NCBI RefSeq assembly: GCF_023074055.1
Contig: NZ_JADPKR010000082.1
Span: 434,001 to 498,000 of the forward strand
DNA length: 64,000 nt
Direction of reading: 5' to 3'
Source: Bradyrhizobium sp. 141
GTDB taxonomy: Bacteria > Pseudomonadota > Alphaproteobacteria > Rhizobiales > Xanthobacteraceae
The notes below the pieces were generated by a model. The model saw only the letters and a list, made by a program, of their open reading frames with translations, did no database searches and was not told where the DNA came from. The position numbers were made by a program, and so were the translations under genes. Positions 17,285-26,212 of the stretch are shown in pieces. How positions within the stretch are numbered: position 1 is the stretch's first letter; each line of letters starts with the position of its first letter.

Positions 17285-18145
17285 ATGACTGACACCCCCA
17301 CCGACCCCCTCGTCTCCACCGAATGGCTCGCCGCCCATATGGGCGACGCCAACGTCAAGATCCTCGACGCCAGCTTCAAGCTGCCGGGCGTGCTGCCGCT
17401 GCCGAAGGACGACTATCTCGCCGCGCATCTGCCGGGCGCGGCCTTCTTCGACGTCGATGCCGTGTCGGACCATTCCAACCCGCTGCCGCACATGTATCCG
17501 AGCGCCGAGCAGTTCGGTCGCGACGTCGGCAATCTCGGCATCGGAAATAGCGACACCGTCGTCCTCTACGATGCCGGCGGCTGGGTCGCGGCTCCCCGCG
17601 CGTGGTGGATGTTCCTGGCCTTCGGCCACGGCAATGTGCGCATCCTCAACGGCGGCTTGAAGAAGTGGCGCGCCGAAGCGCGTCCCGTCGAGAGCGGCGA
17701 GGTGAAGCCGAAGCCGGCGACGTTCAAGGCGAGCTACGATCCAAAGCGCGTGCGCAGCATGCAGCAGCTGATCGCCAACGTCGAAAGCCGTGCCGAGCAG
17801 GTGATCGACGCGCGCGCCGCCGAGCGCTTCGAGGGCCGCGCGCCCGAGCCGCGGCCGGGCATCCGCTCCGGCCACATCCCCGGCGCCCGCAACGTGCCCT
17901 ACAATCTCCTGTTCGATGCCGCGACCGGCGAGATGAAGCCGCTCGACGATCTCCGCGCCGCTTTCACGGGCGCAGGCGTCAAGCTCGATGCGCCGATCGT
18001 GACGAGCTGCGGATCGGGTGTGTCGGCCGGCGTGCTGACACTCGCGCTCTATCGCTTAGGTGTCACCGACACCGCGCTCTATGACGGCTCCTGGTCGGAA
18101 TGGGGCCAGGAAAAAGGCCCGGCAATCGCGACCGGGCCGGCGTGA
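17285..18145 (+). CDS. sseA: 3-mercaptopyruvate sulfurtransferase / thiosulfate sulfurtransferase (two-domain)
   Basis: 286 residues from the ATG at 17285. It has two rhodanese domains: an inactive N-terminal one (STEWLAAHMGDANVKILDAS to about residue 140) and a catalytic C-terminal one with SCGSGVSAGV, catalytic Cys242. The CG(S/T)GV(S/T)A loop is the signature of 3-mercaptopyruvate sulfurtransferases rather than thiosulfate-specific rhodaneses (CRKGVT). FEGRAPEPRPGIRSGHIPGA is the usual interdomain match. Cytoplasmic. It follows the single-domain rhodanese by about 140 bases, separated by a palindromic repeat. Confidence 0.9.
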   Translation: MTDTPTDPLVSTEWLAAHMGDANVKILDASFKLPGVLPLPKDDYLAAHLPGAAFFDVDAVSDHSNPLPHMYPSAEQFGRDVGNLGIGNSDTVVLYDAGGWVAAPRAWWMFLAFGHGNVRILNGGLKKWRAEARPVESGEVKPKPATFKASYDPKRVRSMQQLIANVESRAEQVIDARAAERFEGRAPEPRPGIRSGHIPGARNVPYNLLFDAATGEMKPLDDLRAAFTGAGVKLDAPIVTSCGSGVSAGVLTLALYRLGVTDTALYDGSWSEWGQEKGPAIATGPA

Positions 18146-18202
18146 GTCATTCGACTGTGGCCGCGCTGAAGGTGCGCTCCCTCGCCCCACGCTTCCACGG
18201 CG

Positions 18203-18286
18203 TCATGGCCGGGCCTGACCCGGCCATCCACGTCTTGAAGCGCGGTACGAAGAACGTGGATGCCCGGGACGAGCCTGGGCATGACG
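18203..18286. repeat. palindromic repeat, 'CATGGCCGGGCCTG ... CATGACG' class
   Basis: CGTCATGGCCGGGCCTGACC and CGAGCCTGGGCATGACG ends with CCATCCACGT and ACGTGGATG inner arms. It lies between convergent sseA and the Ala/Pro-rich protein gene and could act as a bidirectional terminator. Confidence 0.85.
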
Positions 18287-18310
18287 ACCTCTTCTGAGCG
18301 TTGACGCCAG

Positions 18311-19144
18311 TCACCTTGTGCGCGTGGTCGTGGTCGCGAAGGTCTGCTGTCCGAACGGATCGAGCTGTTGCTGCAGCTGCTGAGGCGGAGGACGCCGCAC
18401 CACGCGATGACGCTTCTTGGCCGCCTTGCGCTTGGTCGCCTTGCTGTCCGAGGCGCCGCTATCGACCTTGCCATCGACCTTGGCCTTCGCCGGCGGAGCC
18501 TTCACGGCCGTCGTCGCCGGCTCGTTCAGTGCGGCCAGCTTGGCCGCGGCGACGTCGAGCGCAGAGGAGGCCAGGGCCGCGCTGGGGTCAGCCGGCGCCG
18601 GCTCGCCGGCGGTTGCGACAGCGGCAGGCTTAAGGTCAGGCTTGGCTTCGGGAATTGAGGCCGTGGTGTCGGCGGGGGTGAGCGTGTCGGCGGGCGCCGG
18701 CGCTGCGGCCTCCGTCGTCGTCTCGGCCTTGGCCGGTTCGGCGGCCACGGGATCGGTCGCGGGTGCGGCGACCTGCGTCGGTACGTCAGCCTCGGTCGTC
18801 AGCACGGCGACCGGCTCGGGCTCGGTTGCCGGCAATCCGATGGTCGGCACCTGGTCGCGCAATGACGGCTCGGGCTCGGCCGTCACCTCCGGCTCCGCGC
18901 GGAGGACCGCGAGCACCGGCTCGGCAGGCTCGGACGCCTGCGCGAACACCTGCTCCTGCGGGCCGTGCCGCCAGGAGGGGTTGTTGGCATACTGCTCATG
19001 GCTCGCCCGCAGCAGCGCGGCGGCGCCCAGGCCGAACACCAGGATGGAGGTTGACAGCAGGATCGCGGCAAACAGGAAGCGAAAGCCGGGAAGCATCGAG
19101 CGGTTGCGAATTTCCGCCCCGGCGGCGAAGTGGCCAGGGCCCAT
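18311..19144 (-). CDS. Ala/Pro-rich single-pass membrane protein, unknown
   Basis: About 277 residues from the ATG at 19144; a further in-frame Met at 19207 would add 21 residues. One transmembrane segment (FLFAAILLSTSILVFGLGAA) lies about 20 residues after the start. It is followed by about 200 residues of low-complexity Ala/Pro/Glu/Thr sequence and a basic, Gln-rich C-terminus (KRKAAKKRHRVVRR then PQQLQQQLDPFGQQ). The layout suggests an inner-membrane anchor with an extended periplasmic arm, as in TonB-like or cell-wall-spanning proteins, but no TonB box or known domain is seen. It is divergent from an L,D-transpeptidase gene. Confidence 0.6.
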   Translation of the reverse strand: MGPGHFAAGAEIRNRSMLPGFRFLFAAILLSTSILVFGLGAAALLRASHEQYANNPSWRHGPQEQVFAQASEPAEPVLAVLRAEPEVTAEPEPSLRDQVPTIGLPATEPEPVAVLTTEADVPTQVAAPATDPVAAEPAKAETTTEAAAPAPADTLTPADTTASIPEAKPDLKPAAVATAGEPAPADPSAALASSALDVAAAKLAALNEPATTAVKAPPAKAKVDGKVDSGASDSKATKRKAAKKRHRVVRRPPPQQLQQQLDPFGQQTFATTTTRTR

Positions 19145-19461
19145 GAGCCATCTGAAACGCGGTGACGGTACTGTTTGCCGCGTTCGCCACGCGGAGTTGG
19201 AGCTCAAAGCGGGGGCGAATCAGGCTGATTCGAACATACCGCAACGATTCCGCCCCGTTCCCTTAAATTCGGGCCTCATGACTCCGGCAATCCACGGCGT
19301 GATGCGATTTCCGCCCCGTGATGCAACGGGGCAACGGTAGTCTTGCGGATCACAAATCGGCAAATCCGGCGCAAATAAGCCTGATATGTCTTGAATGTGC
19401 CGCTATCTTCGGCCATCTGGCCGTTAACGGTCCGATCGGGCTTGGGGACTATACAAGAGCG
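19145..19461. other. divergent intergenic region
   Basis: 317 bases between the Ala/Pro-rich protein gene and the L,D-transpeptidase. No gene, repeat or clear operator was recognised; it should contain the two divergent promoters. An in-frame ATG at 19318 exists for the transpeptidase but would hide the signal peptide. Confidence 0.4.
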
Positions 19462-20667
19462 ATGATGATCAAACATTTTCTGACGATATGCGCTGCCGCA
19501 ACAGTCGCTGCGGCGGGAACCTCGCTCGCGCAGGCTCAGAGCTATCCGGTCCAGCAGACGCCGAGCTATGGCGCCCCGGCTGAATATCGGCCCGGCGACC
19601 GCACACCGAATTTCGACGCGCTGGAAGATGACGACGACGCGATGCCGCAGGCATCGTTGCCGCCGCCCGGCCCGGCCGACGATCCGCGCTATGGCCGCCC
19701 GGTCGGCGCGCCCCCGGTCTACTCGGCCGCGCCGCCGCAGGGTCCGGTGATGTCGCCGGATGATCCGCGTTATGGCCGCCCGGCTGGCGCTCCTCCGGTC
19801 TATTCGGCCGCCCCGCCGCAGGGCCCCGTGATGTCGCCCGACGATCCCCGCTACGGCCGCCCCGCCGGCCCGCCGCCGGTGATCTATGCCAATCGTCCGG
19901 GTCAGGGCCAGGCACCGGCCAATGACGGCATGCGTCCGCCGGAAGCCGTCGGTGGTCCCGCCGCAACCGGAACGGTCCAGGCCGGTCAGCCGCCAGTCGG
20001 CGCCGATGGCCGGCCGATGACAATGGCCGCGCTCCCGCCCGAGGAGCAGCCCGATGCTGCGCCGGTGCAGTTGCCGCAGAACCTGCGCCGCCAGGAAGTC
20101 GCGTTCCAGACCAAGGAGCCGGCCGGCACGCTCGTGGTCGATACGCCGAACACCTACCTCTATTACGTGCTCGGCAATGGCCGAGCGATCCGCTACGGCG
20201 TCCGCGTCGGCCGCGACGGTTTCACCTGGACCGGCGTGCAGAAGATCACCCGCAAGGCCGAGTGGCCGGATTGGCATCCGCCGACCGAGATGATCGAGCG
20301 CCAGCCCTATCTGCCGCGCTTCATGGCCGGCGGTCCCGGCAATCCCCTCGGCGCTCGCGCGATGTATCTCGGCTCGACCGTCTACCGCATCCACGGCACC
20401 AACCAGCCCTCCACGATCGGCAAGTTCGTGTCGTCCGGCTGTATCGGCATGCTGAACGAGGACGTCTCCGACCTGTTCGACCGCGTCAAGGTCGGCACTC
20501 GCGTGGTGGTGATGCCGGGTGGCCCGCCGCCGGGAACGGCGACCGCCTCCGCTGCGCCCGCACCCGCTGCTGCCGGTCCGGCTCCGATGGCCGCCCAGGC
20601 CGGTCCGGTCCCGGGCACGCAGCCGACCGTGGTGCCGCCGCTGCCTGCGCCGGTCACTGTGCGCTAA
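19462..20667 (+). CDS. L,D-transpeptidase (YkuD/ErfK type) with Pro-rich repeats
   Basis: 401 residues from the ATG at 19462, which places the signal peptide (FLTICAAATVAAAGTSLAQAQ) at the N-terminus. Residues about 73-150 hold three copies of a 27-residue repeat starting DDPRYGRP (81 bases each, 19678-19920). The YkuD domain covers about 220-355: GRAIRYGVRVGRDGFTWTG, then HGTN, and SSGCIGM with catalytic Cys327. The usual Arg after Cys-Ile is Gly329 here. Such enzymes make 3-3 peptidoglycan cross-links or attach proteins to peptidoglycan. The tail is Ala/Pro-rich. A paralogue with the canonical Arg is at 60318-61034. Confidence 0.9.
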   Translation: MMIKHFLTICAAATVAAAGTSLAQAQSYPVQQTPSYGAPAEYRPGDRTPNFDALEDDDDAMPQASLPPPGPADDPRYGRPVGAPPVYSAAPPQGPVMSPDDPRYGRPAGAPPVYSAAPPQGPVMSPDDPRYGRPAGPPPVIYANRPGQGQAPANDGMRPPEAVGGPAATGTVQAGQPPVGADGRPMTMAALPPEEQPDAAPVQLPQNLRRQEVAFQTKEPAGTLVVDTPNTYLYYVLGNGRAIRYGVRVGRDGFTWTGVQKITRKAEWPDWHPPTEMIERQPYLPRFMAGGPGNPLGARAMYLGSTVYRIHGTNQPSTIGKFVSSGCIGMLNEDVSDLFDRVKVGTRVVVMPGGPPPGTATASAAPAPAAAGPAPMAAQAGPVPGTQPTVVPPLPAPVTVR

Positions 20668-20691
20668 CAGCTCCACGAAATCTGATCGAGC

Positions 20692-20718
20692 GAAGGGCGT
20701 GCCATCGGCACGCCCTTC
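20692..20718. terminator. bidirectional intrinsic terminator hairpin
   Basis: Perfect 12-base-pair stem GAAGGGCGTGCC / GGCACGCCCTTC with an ATC loop, between the convergent L,D-transpeptidase and hydroxyacid dehydrogenase genes. The T-run is weak on both sides. Confidence 0.75.
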
Positions 20719-20724
20719 ATCGTT

Positions 20725-21687
20725 TCAGGCCAGCTTGCGCGGCAACTCGCGGCCCCCAGTGAAGGCGTCGATCGCCTCGACCATCTGGCCATAGTGGATG
20801 CGCAAGCCGTCCTCGGTGGCGTAGCCGAGATGCGGCGTCAGCACGAGATTGTCGAGCTTGCGGAAGGGATGGTCGACCGGCAGCGGCTCGACCGCGAACA
20901 CATCGATGCCGGCGCCCGCGATCTTGCGCTGCTGCAACGCCTCGAGCAGCGCCTGCTCGTCCACGATCGGCCCACGCGCGGTGTTGACGAGAAAGGCCGT
21001 CGGCTTCATCCGCGCGAGATCGGCAGCGCCGACGAGGCCACGCGAGCGCTCGCTCAGCACCACATGGATGGTGACGATGTCGGCCTTGGCGAACAGCTCC
21101 TCCTTGGTGGCGTAGCCGACGCCTGCGCCTGCGCACTTCTCCGGCGTGAGGTTCGGGCTCCAGGCGATCACGTTCATGCCGAACGCCTTGGCGATCCCGG
21201 CCATCTTGCTGCCGAGCTTGCCGAGCCCGACGATGCCGAGCGTCATTCCCTCGATCTCGACCCCGGCAAAGGTCTGCCACGGCTCGCCGGCATGCATGCG
21301 CGCGTTCTCGCGGCCGATGCCGCGGGTCAGCTCCAGGATCAGGCCCATGGTGAGCGGTGCGGTCGGGTCGCGCGAATATTGCGTGCCGCCAATGGCGACA
21401 TTGCGTGCCTTCGCGGCTTCCATGTCGATCGCGGCATTGCGCATGCCTGACGTGAGCAGCAGCTTCAGCTTCGACAAGCTCTCGAACAGGCTCTTGGGGA
21501 ATGCGGTGCGCTCGCGCATCGCGCAGATGATGTCGAAATCGGCGAGCGCGCTGACTGCTGCCTGTTCGGAGGCGAAGGGATGGCTGAACACGGTGACGTC
21601 GAGGCGGTCGGACAGTTTCTGCCAATCGGCGACGTCGAGCGCGAGGTTGAAATAGTCGTCGAGAATTGCACAGCGCAGCCGGCTCAT
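20725..21687 (-). CDS. D-2-hydroxyacid dehydrogenase family protein
   Basis: 320 residues. It has an N-terminal substrate domain with the catalytic Arg region LLTSGMRNAAIDM, a Rossmann fold GIVGLGKLGSKMAGIAKAFG binding NAD(P), the signature VNTARGPIVDE, and the catalytic His in LTPHLGYATEDG. It reduces 2-keto acids or oxidises D-2-hydroxy acids; D-3-phosphoglycerate, glycerate and glyoxylate are the usual substrates and cannot be told apart here. Cytoplasmic. The following upstream gene on the same strand encodes a small protein at 21817-22032. Confidence 0.9.
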   Translation of the reverse strand: MSRLRCAILDDYFNLALDVADWQKLSDRLDVTVFSHPFASEQAAVSALADFDIICAMRERTAFPKSLFESLSKLKLLLTSGMRNAAIDMEAAKARNVAIGGTQYSRDPTAPLTMGLILELTRGIGRENARMHAGEPWQTFAGVEIEGMTLGIVGLGKLGSKMAGIAKAFGMNVIAWSPNLTPEKCAGAGVGYATKEELFAKADIVTIHVVLSERSRGLVGAADLARMKPTAFLVNTARGPIVDEQALLEALQQRKIAGAGIDVFAVEPLPVDHPFRKLDNLVLTPHLGYATEDGLRIHYGQMVEAIDAFTGGRELPRKLA

Positions 21688-21816
21688 CAGCGTTCATCCA
21701 TGGCGAGAGGTGAGGGCGCCAGGCGAGCGCCGTCGTCGGAACCAGGCCATGGTTGCGCGCAATCAGAGCGTTGCGCAAGCAGCTTGCGTCTTCAAAAATC
21801 CGATAGGACAGGCGGC

Positions 21817-22032
21817 TCAGAAATCGCGGGGCTTCAGGCGGAACGGCGCATCCATGCCGTGCTTGGCGCGCCAGGCGGGGCCGGGTCCGCGCATGTAGTG
21901 CAGTTCGGGGCGGTAGGGATTGAAGGCGGTGGCGAAGAAGCGCTTCCAGAATCCCTTGATCTCCGAGGCGAAGTCGGAGACGTGGCCGGCTTCTGCCGGA
22001 ACAGGAAGAGAATGGGTCTCGATCAGAGCCAT
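21817..22032 (-). CDS. small hypothetical protein
   Basis: 71 residues. The Met at 22032 has an AGG-containing site 7 bases upstream. The sequence is rich in aromatic and basic residues (FWKRFFATAFNPYRPELHYM) with no membrane segment and no Cys. The codon pattern is GC3-rich, as in neighbouring genes, which supports coding. I do not recognise the family. Confidence 0.55.
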   Translation of the reverse strand: MALIETHSLPVPAEAGHVSDFASEIKGFWKRFFATAFNPYRPELHYMRGPGPAWRAKHGMDAPFRLKPRDF

Positions 22033-22265
22033 GATGCGGCCTCGCTGTGCTCCCGTTCGTTCTGAGCGGGTGGCGCTGTTTCCGCGCGAAACCGAGCTTT
22101 CGGCCTGATTTATTAAAAGATGGTTTCAATTGTCCGGATCGGTGGCCGGATGGTGTCCGTCCCGTATTCATCCGTGGTGAACGGACGGAAAACGTTGCCC
22201 TTTCGGGGCGGGATCGCTACATCGGCGGCAAGCAAATTTCCTCAAATCGAAGGTTTTCGGGACCG

Positions 22266-23915
22266 ATGGCGCGCCAGTTCATCTATTTCATGCAGGGCCT
22301 GACCAAGAGCTACCCGACCCGGAAGGTGCTCGATAACATCCATCTGAGCTTCTACCCGGACGCCAAGATCGGCGTGCTCGGCGTCAACGGCTCGGGCAAG
22401 TCGACGCTGCTCAAGATCATGGCCGGCCTCGACAAGGAGTATAACGGTGAGGCCTGGGTCGCGCAGGGCGCCCGTGTCGGCTATCTCGAGCAGGAGCCGC
22501 ATCTCGATCCGGCACTCAGCGCGCGCGAGAACGTCATGCTGGGCGTCGCCAAGCAGAAGGCCATCCTCGATCGCTACAATGAGCTGGCGATGAACTACTC
22601 CGAGGAAACCGCCGACGAGATGACCAAGCTGCAGGACGAGATCGAGGCCCAGGGCCTCTGGGATCTCGACAGCAAGGTCGACCAGGCCATGGACGCGCTG
22701 CGCTGCCCGCCCGACGATGCCGACGTGACGAAGCTCTCCGGCGGTGAGCGTCGCCGCGTCGCGCTGTGCAAGCTGCTGCTCGATCAGCCCGAGCTGCTGC
22801 TGCTGGACGAACCGACCAACCATCTCGACGCCGAGTCGGTGTCCTGGCTGGAAGGCCATCTGCGCAGCTATCCCGGCGCGATCCTGATCGTGACCCATGA
22901 TCGCTACTTCCTCGACAACGTCACGAGCTGGATTCTCGAGCTCGATCGCGGCAAGGGCATTCCCTACGAGGGCAACTACTCGTCCTGGCTGGTGCAGAAG
23001 CAGAAGCGGCTGGAGCAGGAGGGACGCGAGGACGCCGCGCACCAGAAGACGCTCGCGCGCGAGCAGGAATGGGTCGCCTCGTCACCGAAGGCGCGTCAGG
23101 CCAAGTCCAAGGCGCGCTATCAGCGCTACGAGGACCTGCTCAAGCAGGCGAGCGAGAAGCAGACCCAGACCGCTCAGATCATCATTCCCGTCGCCGAGCG
23201 CCTTGGCGCGAACGTCGTCGACTTCGAAGGTCTCAGCAAAGGCTTCGGCGACCGCCTGCTGATCGACGATCTCACCTTCAAGCTGCCGCCCGGCGGCATC
23301 GTCGGCGTGATCGGCCCTAACGGCGCCGGCAAGACCACGCTGTTCAAGATGATCACCCAGCAGGAACAGCCGGACAAGGGCACCATCACGGTCGGCGAGA
23401 CCGTGCACCTCGGTTATGTCGACCAGTCGCGCGACGCGCTCGACGGCAGCAAGAACGTGTGGGAGGAGATTTCCGGCGGCAACGAGCTGATCCTGCTCGG
23501 CAAGAAGGAAGTGAACTCGCGCGGCTATTGCTCGGCGTTCAACTTCAAGGGCGCCGACCAGCAGAAGAAGGTCGGCGCGCTCTCTGGCGGTGAACGCAAT
23601 CGCGTGCATCTCGCCAAGATGCTGAAGTCCGGCGCCAACGTGCTGCTGCTCGACGAACCGACCAACGACCTCGACGTCGACACGCTGCGCGCGCTCGAAG
23701 AGGCGCTGGAGGACTTTGCCGGCTGCGCCGTCATCATCAGCCATGACCGCTGGTTCCTCGACCGTATCGCGACCCACATCCTGGCCTTCGAAGACGACAG
23801 CCACGTCGAATGGTTCGAAGGCAACTTCCAGGATTACGAGAAGGACAAGATGCGCCGGCTCGGCCAGGACAGCATCATTCCGCACCGCGTGAAGTACAAG
23901 AAGCTGACGCGGTGA
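22266..23915 (+). CDS. ettA: energy-dependent translational throttle protein EttA (ABC-F ATPase)
   Basis: 549 residues from the ATG at 22266 (MARQFIYFMQGLTKSYPTRK), the usual EttA length; the frame is open further upstream but without family similarity. It carries two ABC domains on one chain: Walker A GVNGSGKST and GPNGAGKTT, signatures LSGGERRRVALCKLL and LSGGERNRVHLAKML, and Walker B LLLDEPTNHLD and LLLDEPTNDLD. A charged linker of about 80 residues joins them. EttA binds the ribosomal E site and gates entry into elongation by ADP/ATP ratio. It is soluble, with no transporter partner nearby. The lytic transglycosylase gene starts 8 bases after its stop. Confidence 0.95.
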   Translation: MARQFIYFMQGLTKSYPTRKVLDNIHLSFYPDAKIGVLGVNGSGKSTLLKIMAGLDKEYNGEAWVAQGARVGYLEQEPHLDPALSARENVMLGVAKQKAILDRYNELAMNYSEETADEMTKLQDEIEAQGLWDLDSKVDQAMDALRCPPDDADVTKLSGGERRRVALCKLLLDQPELLLLDEPTNHLDAESVSWLEGHLRSYPGAILIVTHDRYFLDNVTSWILELDRGKGIPYEGNYSSWLVQKQKRLEQEGREDAAHQKTLAREQEWVASSPKARQAKSKARYQRYEDLLKQASEKQTQTAQIIIPVAERLGANVVDFEGLSKGFGDRLLIDDLTFKLPPGGIVGVIGPNGAGKTTLFKMITQQEQPDKGTITVGETVHLGYVDQSRDALDGSKNVWEEISGGNELILLGKKEVNSRGYCSAFNFKGADQQKKVGALSGGERNRVHLAKMLKSGANVLLLDEPTNDLDVDTLRALEEALEDFAGCAVIISHDRWFLDRIATHILAFEDDSHVEWFEGNFQDYEKDKMRRLGQDSIIPHRVKYKKLTR

Positions 23916-23922
23916 TGGCGGC

Positions 23923-25149
23923 ATGATGCGGCGGGCGCTCATCGCTGCGGTGATCGCGGTCACCTGCGGCTCGTCGTCCGCCCGCGCTGCCGACGCGGCC
24001 TTCACGCAGTTCATCGCCTCACTCTGGCCGGAGGCGCAGGCCGAAGGCGTCTCGCGCAAGACGTTCGACGAGCAGACGCGCGGGCTCGAGCCCGACTACA
24101 AGCTGCCCGACCTGATCCTGCCTGGACGTCCCGCGCTAGGTGCGCCGTCGCAGGCCGAGTTTGTGCAGGTGCCGGCGGATTACGTCAAGGAAGCCTCGAT
24201 CGCGCGGCTTGCGGGCGAGGGGCAGCGGCTGCTGCAGAAATATCGAACCTCGCTGAGCGAGATCGAGAGGAAGTCCGGCGTGCCGGCGACTGTCATGCTC
24301 GCGATCTGGGGCCGCGAGACAAACTATGGCCGCTACACGTTGCCTTACGATCTCGTCCGCGTGCTGGCGACGCAGGCCTATGTCGGGCGGCGCAAGGACC
24401 AGTACCGCAACGAGTTCATCCTCTCATTGAAGATCCTCGGCGAGGGCATAGTGACGCGCAAGGACATGCGTTCGTCCTGGGCGGGCGCCACCGGGCTCAC
24501 GCAGTTCCTGCCGTCGGAATATTACAAACACGGCGTCGACTTCGACGGCGACGGTCGCATCGACATCTGGCATTCCGTGCCCGATGCGCTGGCCTCCGCC
24601 GCGCAGCAACTCGTCAACAAGGGCTGGCAGAGCGGCGTGCGCTGGGCCTACGAAGTGCAGGCGCCGGCCAAGGTCGATTGCACGATGGGCGTGCCGGAGG
24701 TGACGAAGCCGATCGGCCAGTGGCTGCGCGAGGGTTTTGTGCCGGTGCGCGGCCAGAAGCTAAGTGCCGCCGAGCAGGCGCAGCCGGCTTCGCTGCTTCA
24801 GCCGGAAGGCATCTACGGCCCGTCGTTCCTGACCACGAAGAACTACTTCGTCATCAAGGAATACAATTTCTCGGACCTCTATGTACTGTTCGTCGGCCAT
24901 CTCGGCGACCGCATGACGAGCCCGCTTCCGTTCGCAACGCCCTGGGCGGCCTCCAAGCAATTGCGCACCAAGGATGTCGAGACCATGCAGCGCGGGCTGA
25001 CGCGCGTCGGGCTCTACAAGGACAAGATCGACGGCAAGGCCGGCATGCTGACGCGGGCGGCGCTCGGCGCCTATCAGAAGTCGGCCGGCCTCAAGGTTGA
25101 TTGCTGGCCGAGCGAAGAGGTGCTGCGCTCGATCCAGGCGGCGCGATAG
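23923..25149 (+). CDS. lytic murein transglycosylase (MltB/SLT_2 type) with peptidoglycan-binding domain
   Basis: 408 residues. The signal peptide covers about 1-22 (LIAAVIAVTCGSSSARAAD). The SLT_2 domain spans about 25-320 with the catalytic Glu132 in AIWGRETNYGRYT, GATGLTQFLPSEYYKH and the conserved FDGDGRIDIW segment. A C-terminal peptidoglycan-binding module (about 340-405: TMQRGLTRVGLYKDKIDGKA, then LGAYQKSAGLK) follows. It cleaves glycan strands to 1,6-anhydro-muropeptides in the periplasm. No lipobox Cys is evident. It starts 8 bases behind ettA and probably shares its transcript. Confidence 0.93.
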   Translation: MMRRALIAAVIAVTCGSSSARAADAAFTQFIASLWPEAQAEGVSRKTFDEQTRGLEPDYKLPDLILPGRPALGAPSQAEFVQVPADYVKEASIARLAGEGQRLLQKYRTSLSEIERKSGVPATVMLAIWGRETNYGRYTLPYDLVRVLATQAYVGRRKDQYRNEFILSLKILGEGIVTRKDMRSSWAGATGLTQFLPSEYYKHGVDFDGDGRIDIWHSVPDALASAAQQLVNKGWQSGVRWAYEVQAPAKVDCTMGVPEVTKPIGQWLREGFVPVRGQKLSAAEQAQPASLLQPEGIYGPSFLTTKNYFVIKEYNFSDLYVLFVGHLGDRMTSPLPFATPWAASKQLRTKDVETMQRGLTRVGLYKDKIDGKAGMLTRAALGAYQKSAGLKVDCWPSEEVLRSIQAAR

Positions 25150-25168
25150 GGTTTGACCAAAAAGAAAA

Positions 25169-25195
25169 AGCCCGGCCGAAGGTCTCGGCCGGGCT
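25169..25195. terminator. intrinsic terminator hairpin
   Basis: Perfect stem AGCCCGGCCGA / TCGGCCGGGCT with a five-base loop, preceded by an A-rich run (25159-25169), which becomes a U-run for the minus-strand gene at 25231. It can serve both convergent genes. Confidence 0.85.
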
Positions 25196-25230
25196 TCGAT
25201 CGCGGCGCTGGTGAGCGCCGTGCGATCAGA

Positions 25231-25515
25231 TCAGTAGCAAACGCGAACCGGGCGAACGACCCAGCCGTAGCCGTCCCAATAACGCTGGCGCTGCCAGTAG
25301 CAGGGCGGGGGCGGCGGGCCGGGCTCGGCGACGTAAACCGGACCACCATAGGCCGGACGGCTCGACGCGATGGCACCGCCGACGATGGCGCCGCCGATCA
25401 GGCCCGCTGCGATACCGGCGCCAATGTTGTCGCCAGCTTTCGCGGGCGGCGTGACCGTCACCAGCGAAGCAGCAACCGTCGCTACCGTAAGGGCGGCAAC
25501 TAAAGTCTTCTTCAT
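25231..25515 (-). CDS. small secreted glycine-zipper protein, copy 1
   Basis: 94 residues. Signal peptide about 1-27 (LVAALTVATVAASLVTVTPPAKA). It is followed by a glycine zipper (IGAGIAAGLIGGAIVGGAIA), a Pro-rich linker and a C-terminal aromatic motif RYWDGYGWVVRPVRVCY with two Cys in total. The next gene upstream (25744-26067) has the same layout, so these are tandem duplicates. Probably periplasmic or outer-membrane associated. Function unknown; the motif resembles that of small YXWQ-type cell-envelope proteins common in Bradyrhizobium. Confidence 0.75.
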   Translation of the reverse strand: MKKTLVAALTVATVAASLVTVTPPAKAGDNIGAGIAAGLIGGAIVGGAIASSRPAYGGPVYVAEPGPPPPPCYWQRQRYWDGYGWVVRPVRVCY

Positions 25516-25743
25516 GCTCTAGGCTCTCCTGGGAGATGGGCTCCTCTTGTTAGAGGCGCCCGGGTTTCAAAGGTTCACGCAACACGCTGATGGAAGTGAC
25601 CGTGCAGCTAGGAAGCGCGCAATTGGTCAATCCACGGTAAACGCGCACGGAGCTGTGACGAGAAAAAGCGGTCTTTTTCGGGCCCGGAGATGAACGGCAC
25701 ATCCGTAGTGAACCGGTCCAGACGAAACCGGCCCGCGACGTTT

Positions 25744-26067
25744 TCAGCCGCAGACTCTGACGCGGCGGACGCGCCAGCCGTAGCCGTCCCAGAAGCGCTG
25801 CTTCTGCCAGGTGCAGCCGCCACCATAATAGCCGTCGGAGACATAGCCCGGACCCGGCGCGTAGTAGCGGGGTGGGTAATAGCCGGGTTCGTAATAGCCC
25901 GGGCCGGGTCCGTAATAATGCGGAGAGGCCAGCGCGCCGCCGACAATGGCGCCGCCGATGATCCCGGCCGCCACGCCCGCCGCGACGCCGCGCTGCGCAT
26001 GGACCGGTGTTCCGGCCGCAAAGGCCAAGGTAGCGACGGCAGTAACCGCCAGGAGCAACTTCTTCAT
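25744..26067 (-). CDS. small secreted glycine-zipper protein, copy 2
   Basis: 107 residues from the ATG at 26067; the frame continues upstream without a better start. Signal peptide about 1-24 (LLLAVTAVATLAFAAGTPVHA), glycine zipper (VAAGIIGGAIVGGALA), a Tyr/Pro/Gly-rich stretch, and the C-terminal RFWDGYGWRVRRVRVCG. It matches copy 1 in order of parts and in the C-terminal motif, with the linker longer here and rich in YY pairs. Each copy has its own intergenic leader of about 230 bases, so they may be independently transcribed. Confidence 0.75.
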   Translation of the reverse strand: MKKLLLAVTAVATLAFAAGTPVHAQRGVAAGVAAGIIGGAIVGGALASPHYYGPGPGYYEPGYYPPRYYAPGPGYVSDGYYGGGCTWQKQRFWDGYGWRVRRVRVCG

Positions 26068-26212
26068 GGGCTTGGCCTTTCGCAGGAACACGCGGGAACT
26101 CTTTGGGAGCAGAGTTCCATACTTCGTTTGAATGATCAATGAACGGCCCCTTTGCCGGGCGCGACCAATGAATATCGGGCACAGATGTGCCTGGGAGGCG
26201 AGTTGGACCACG

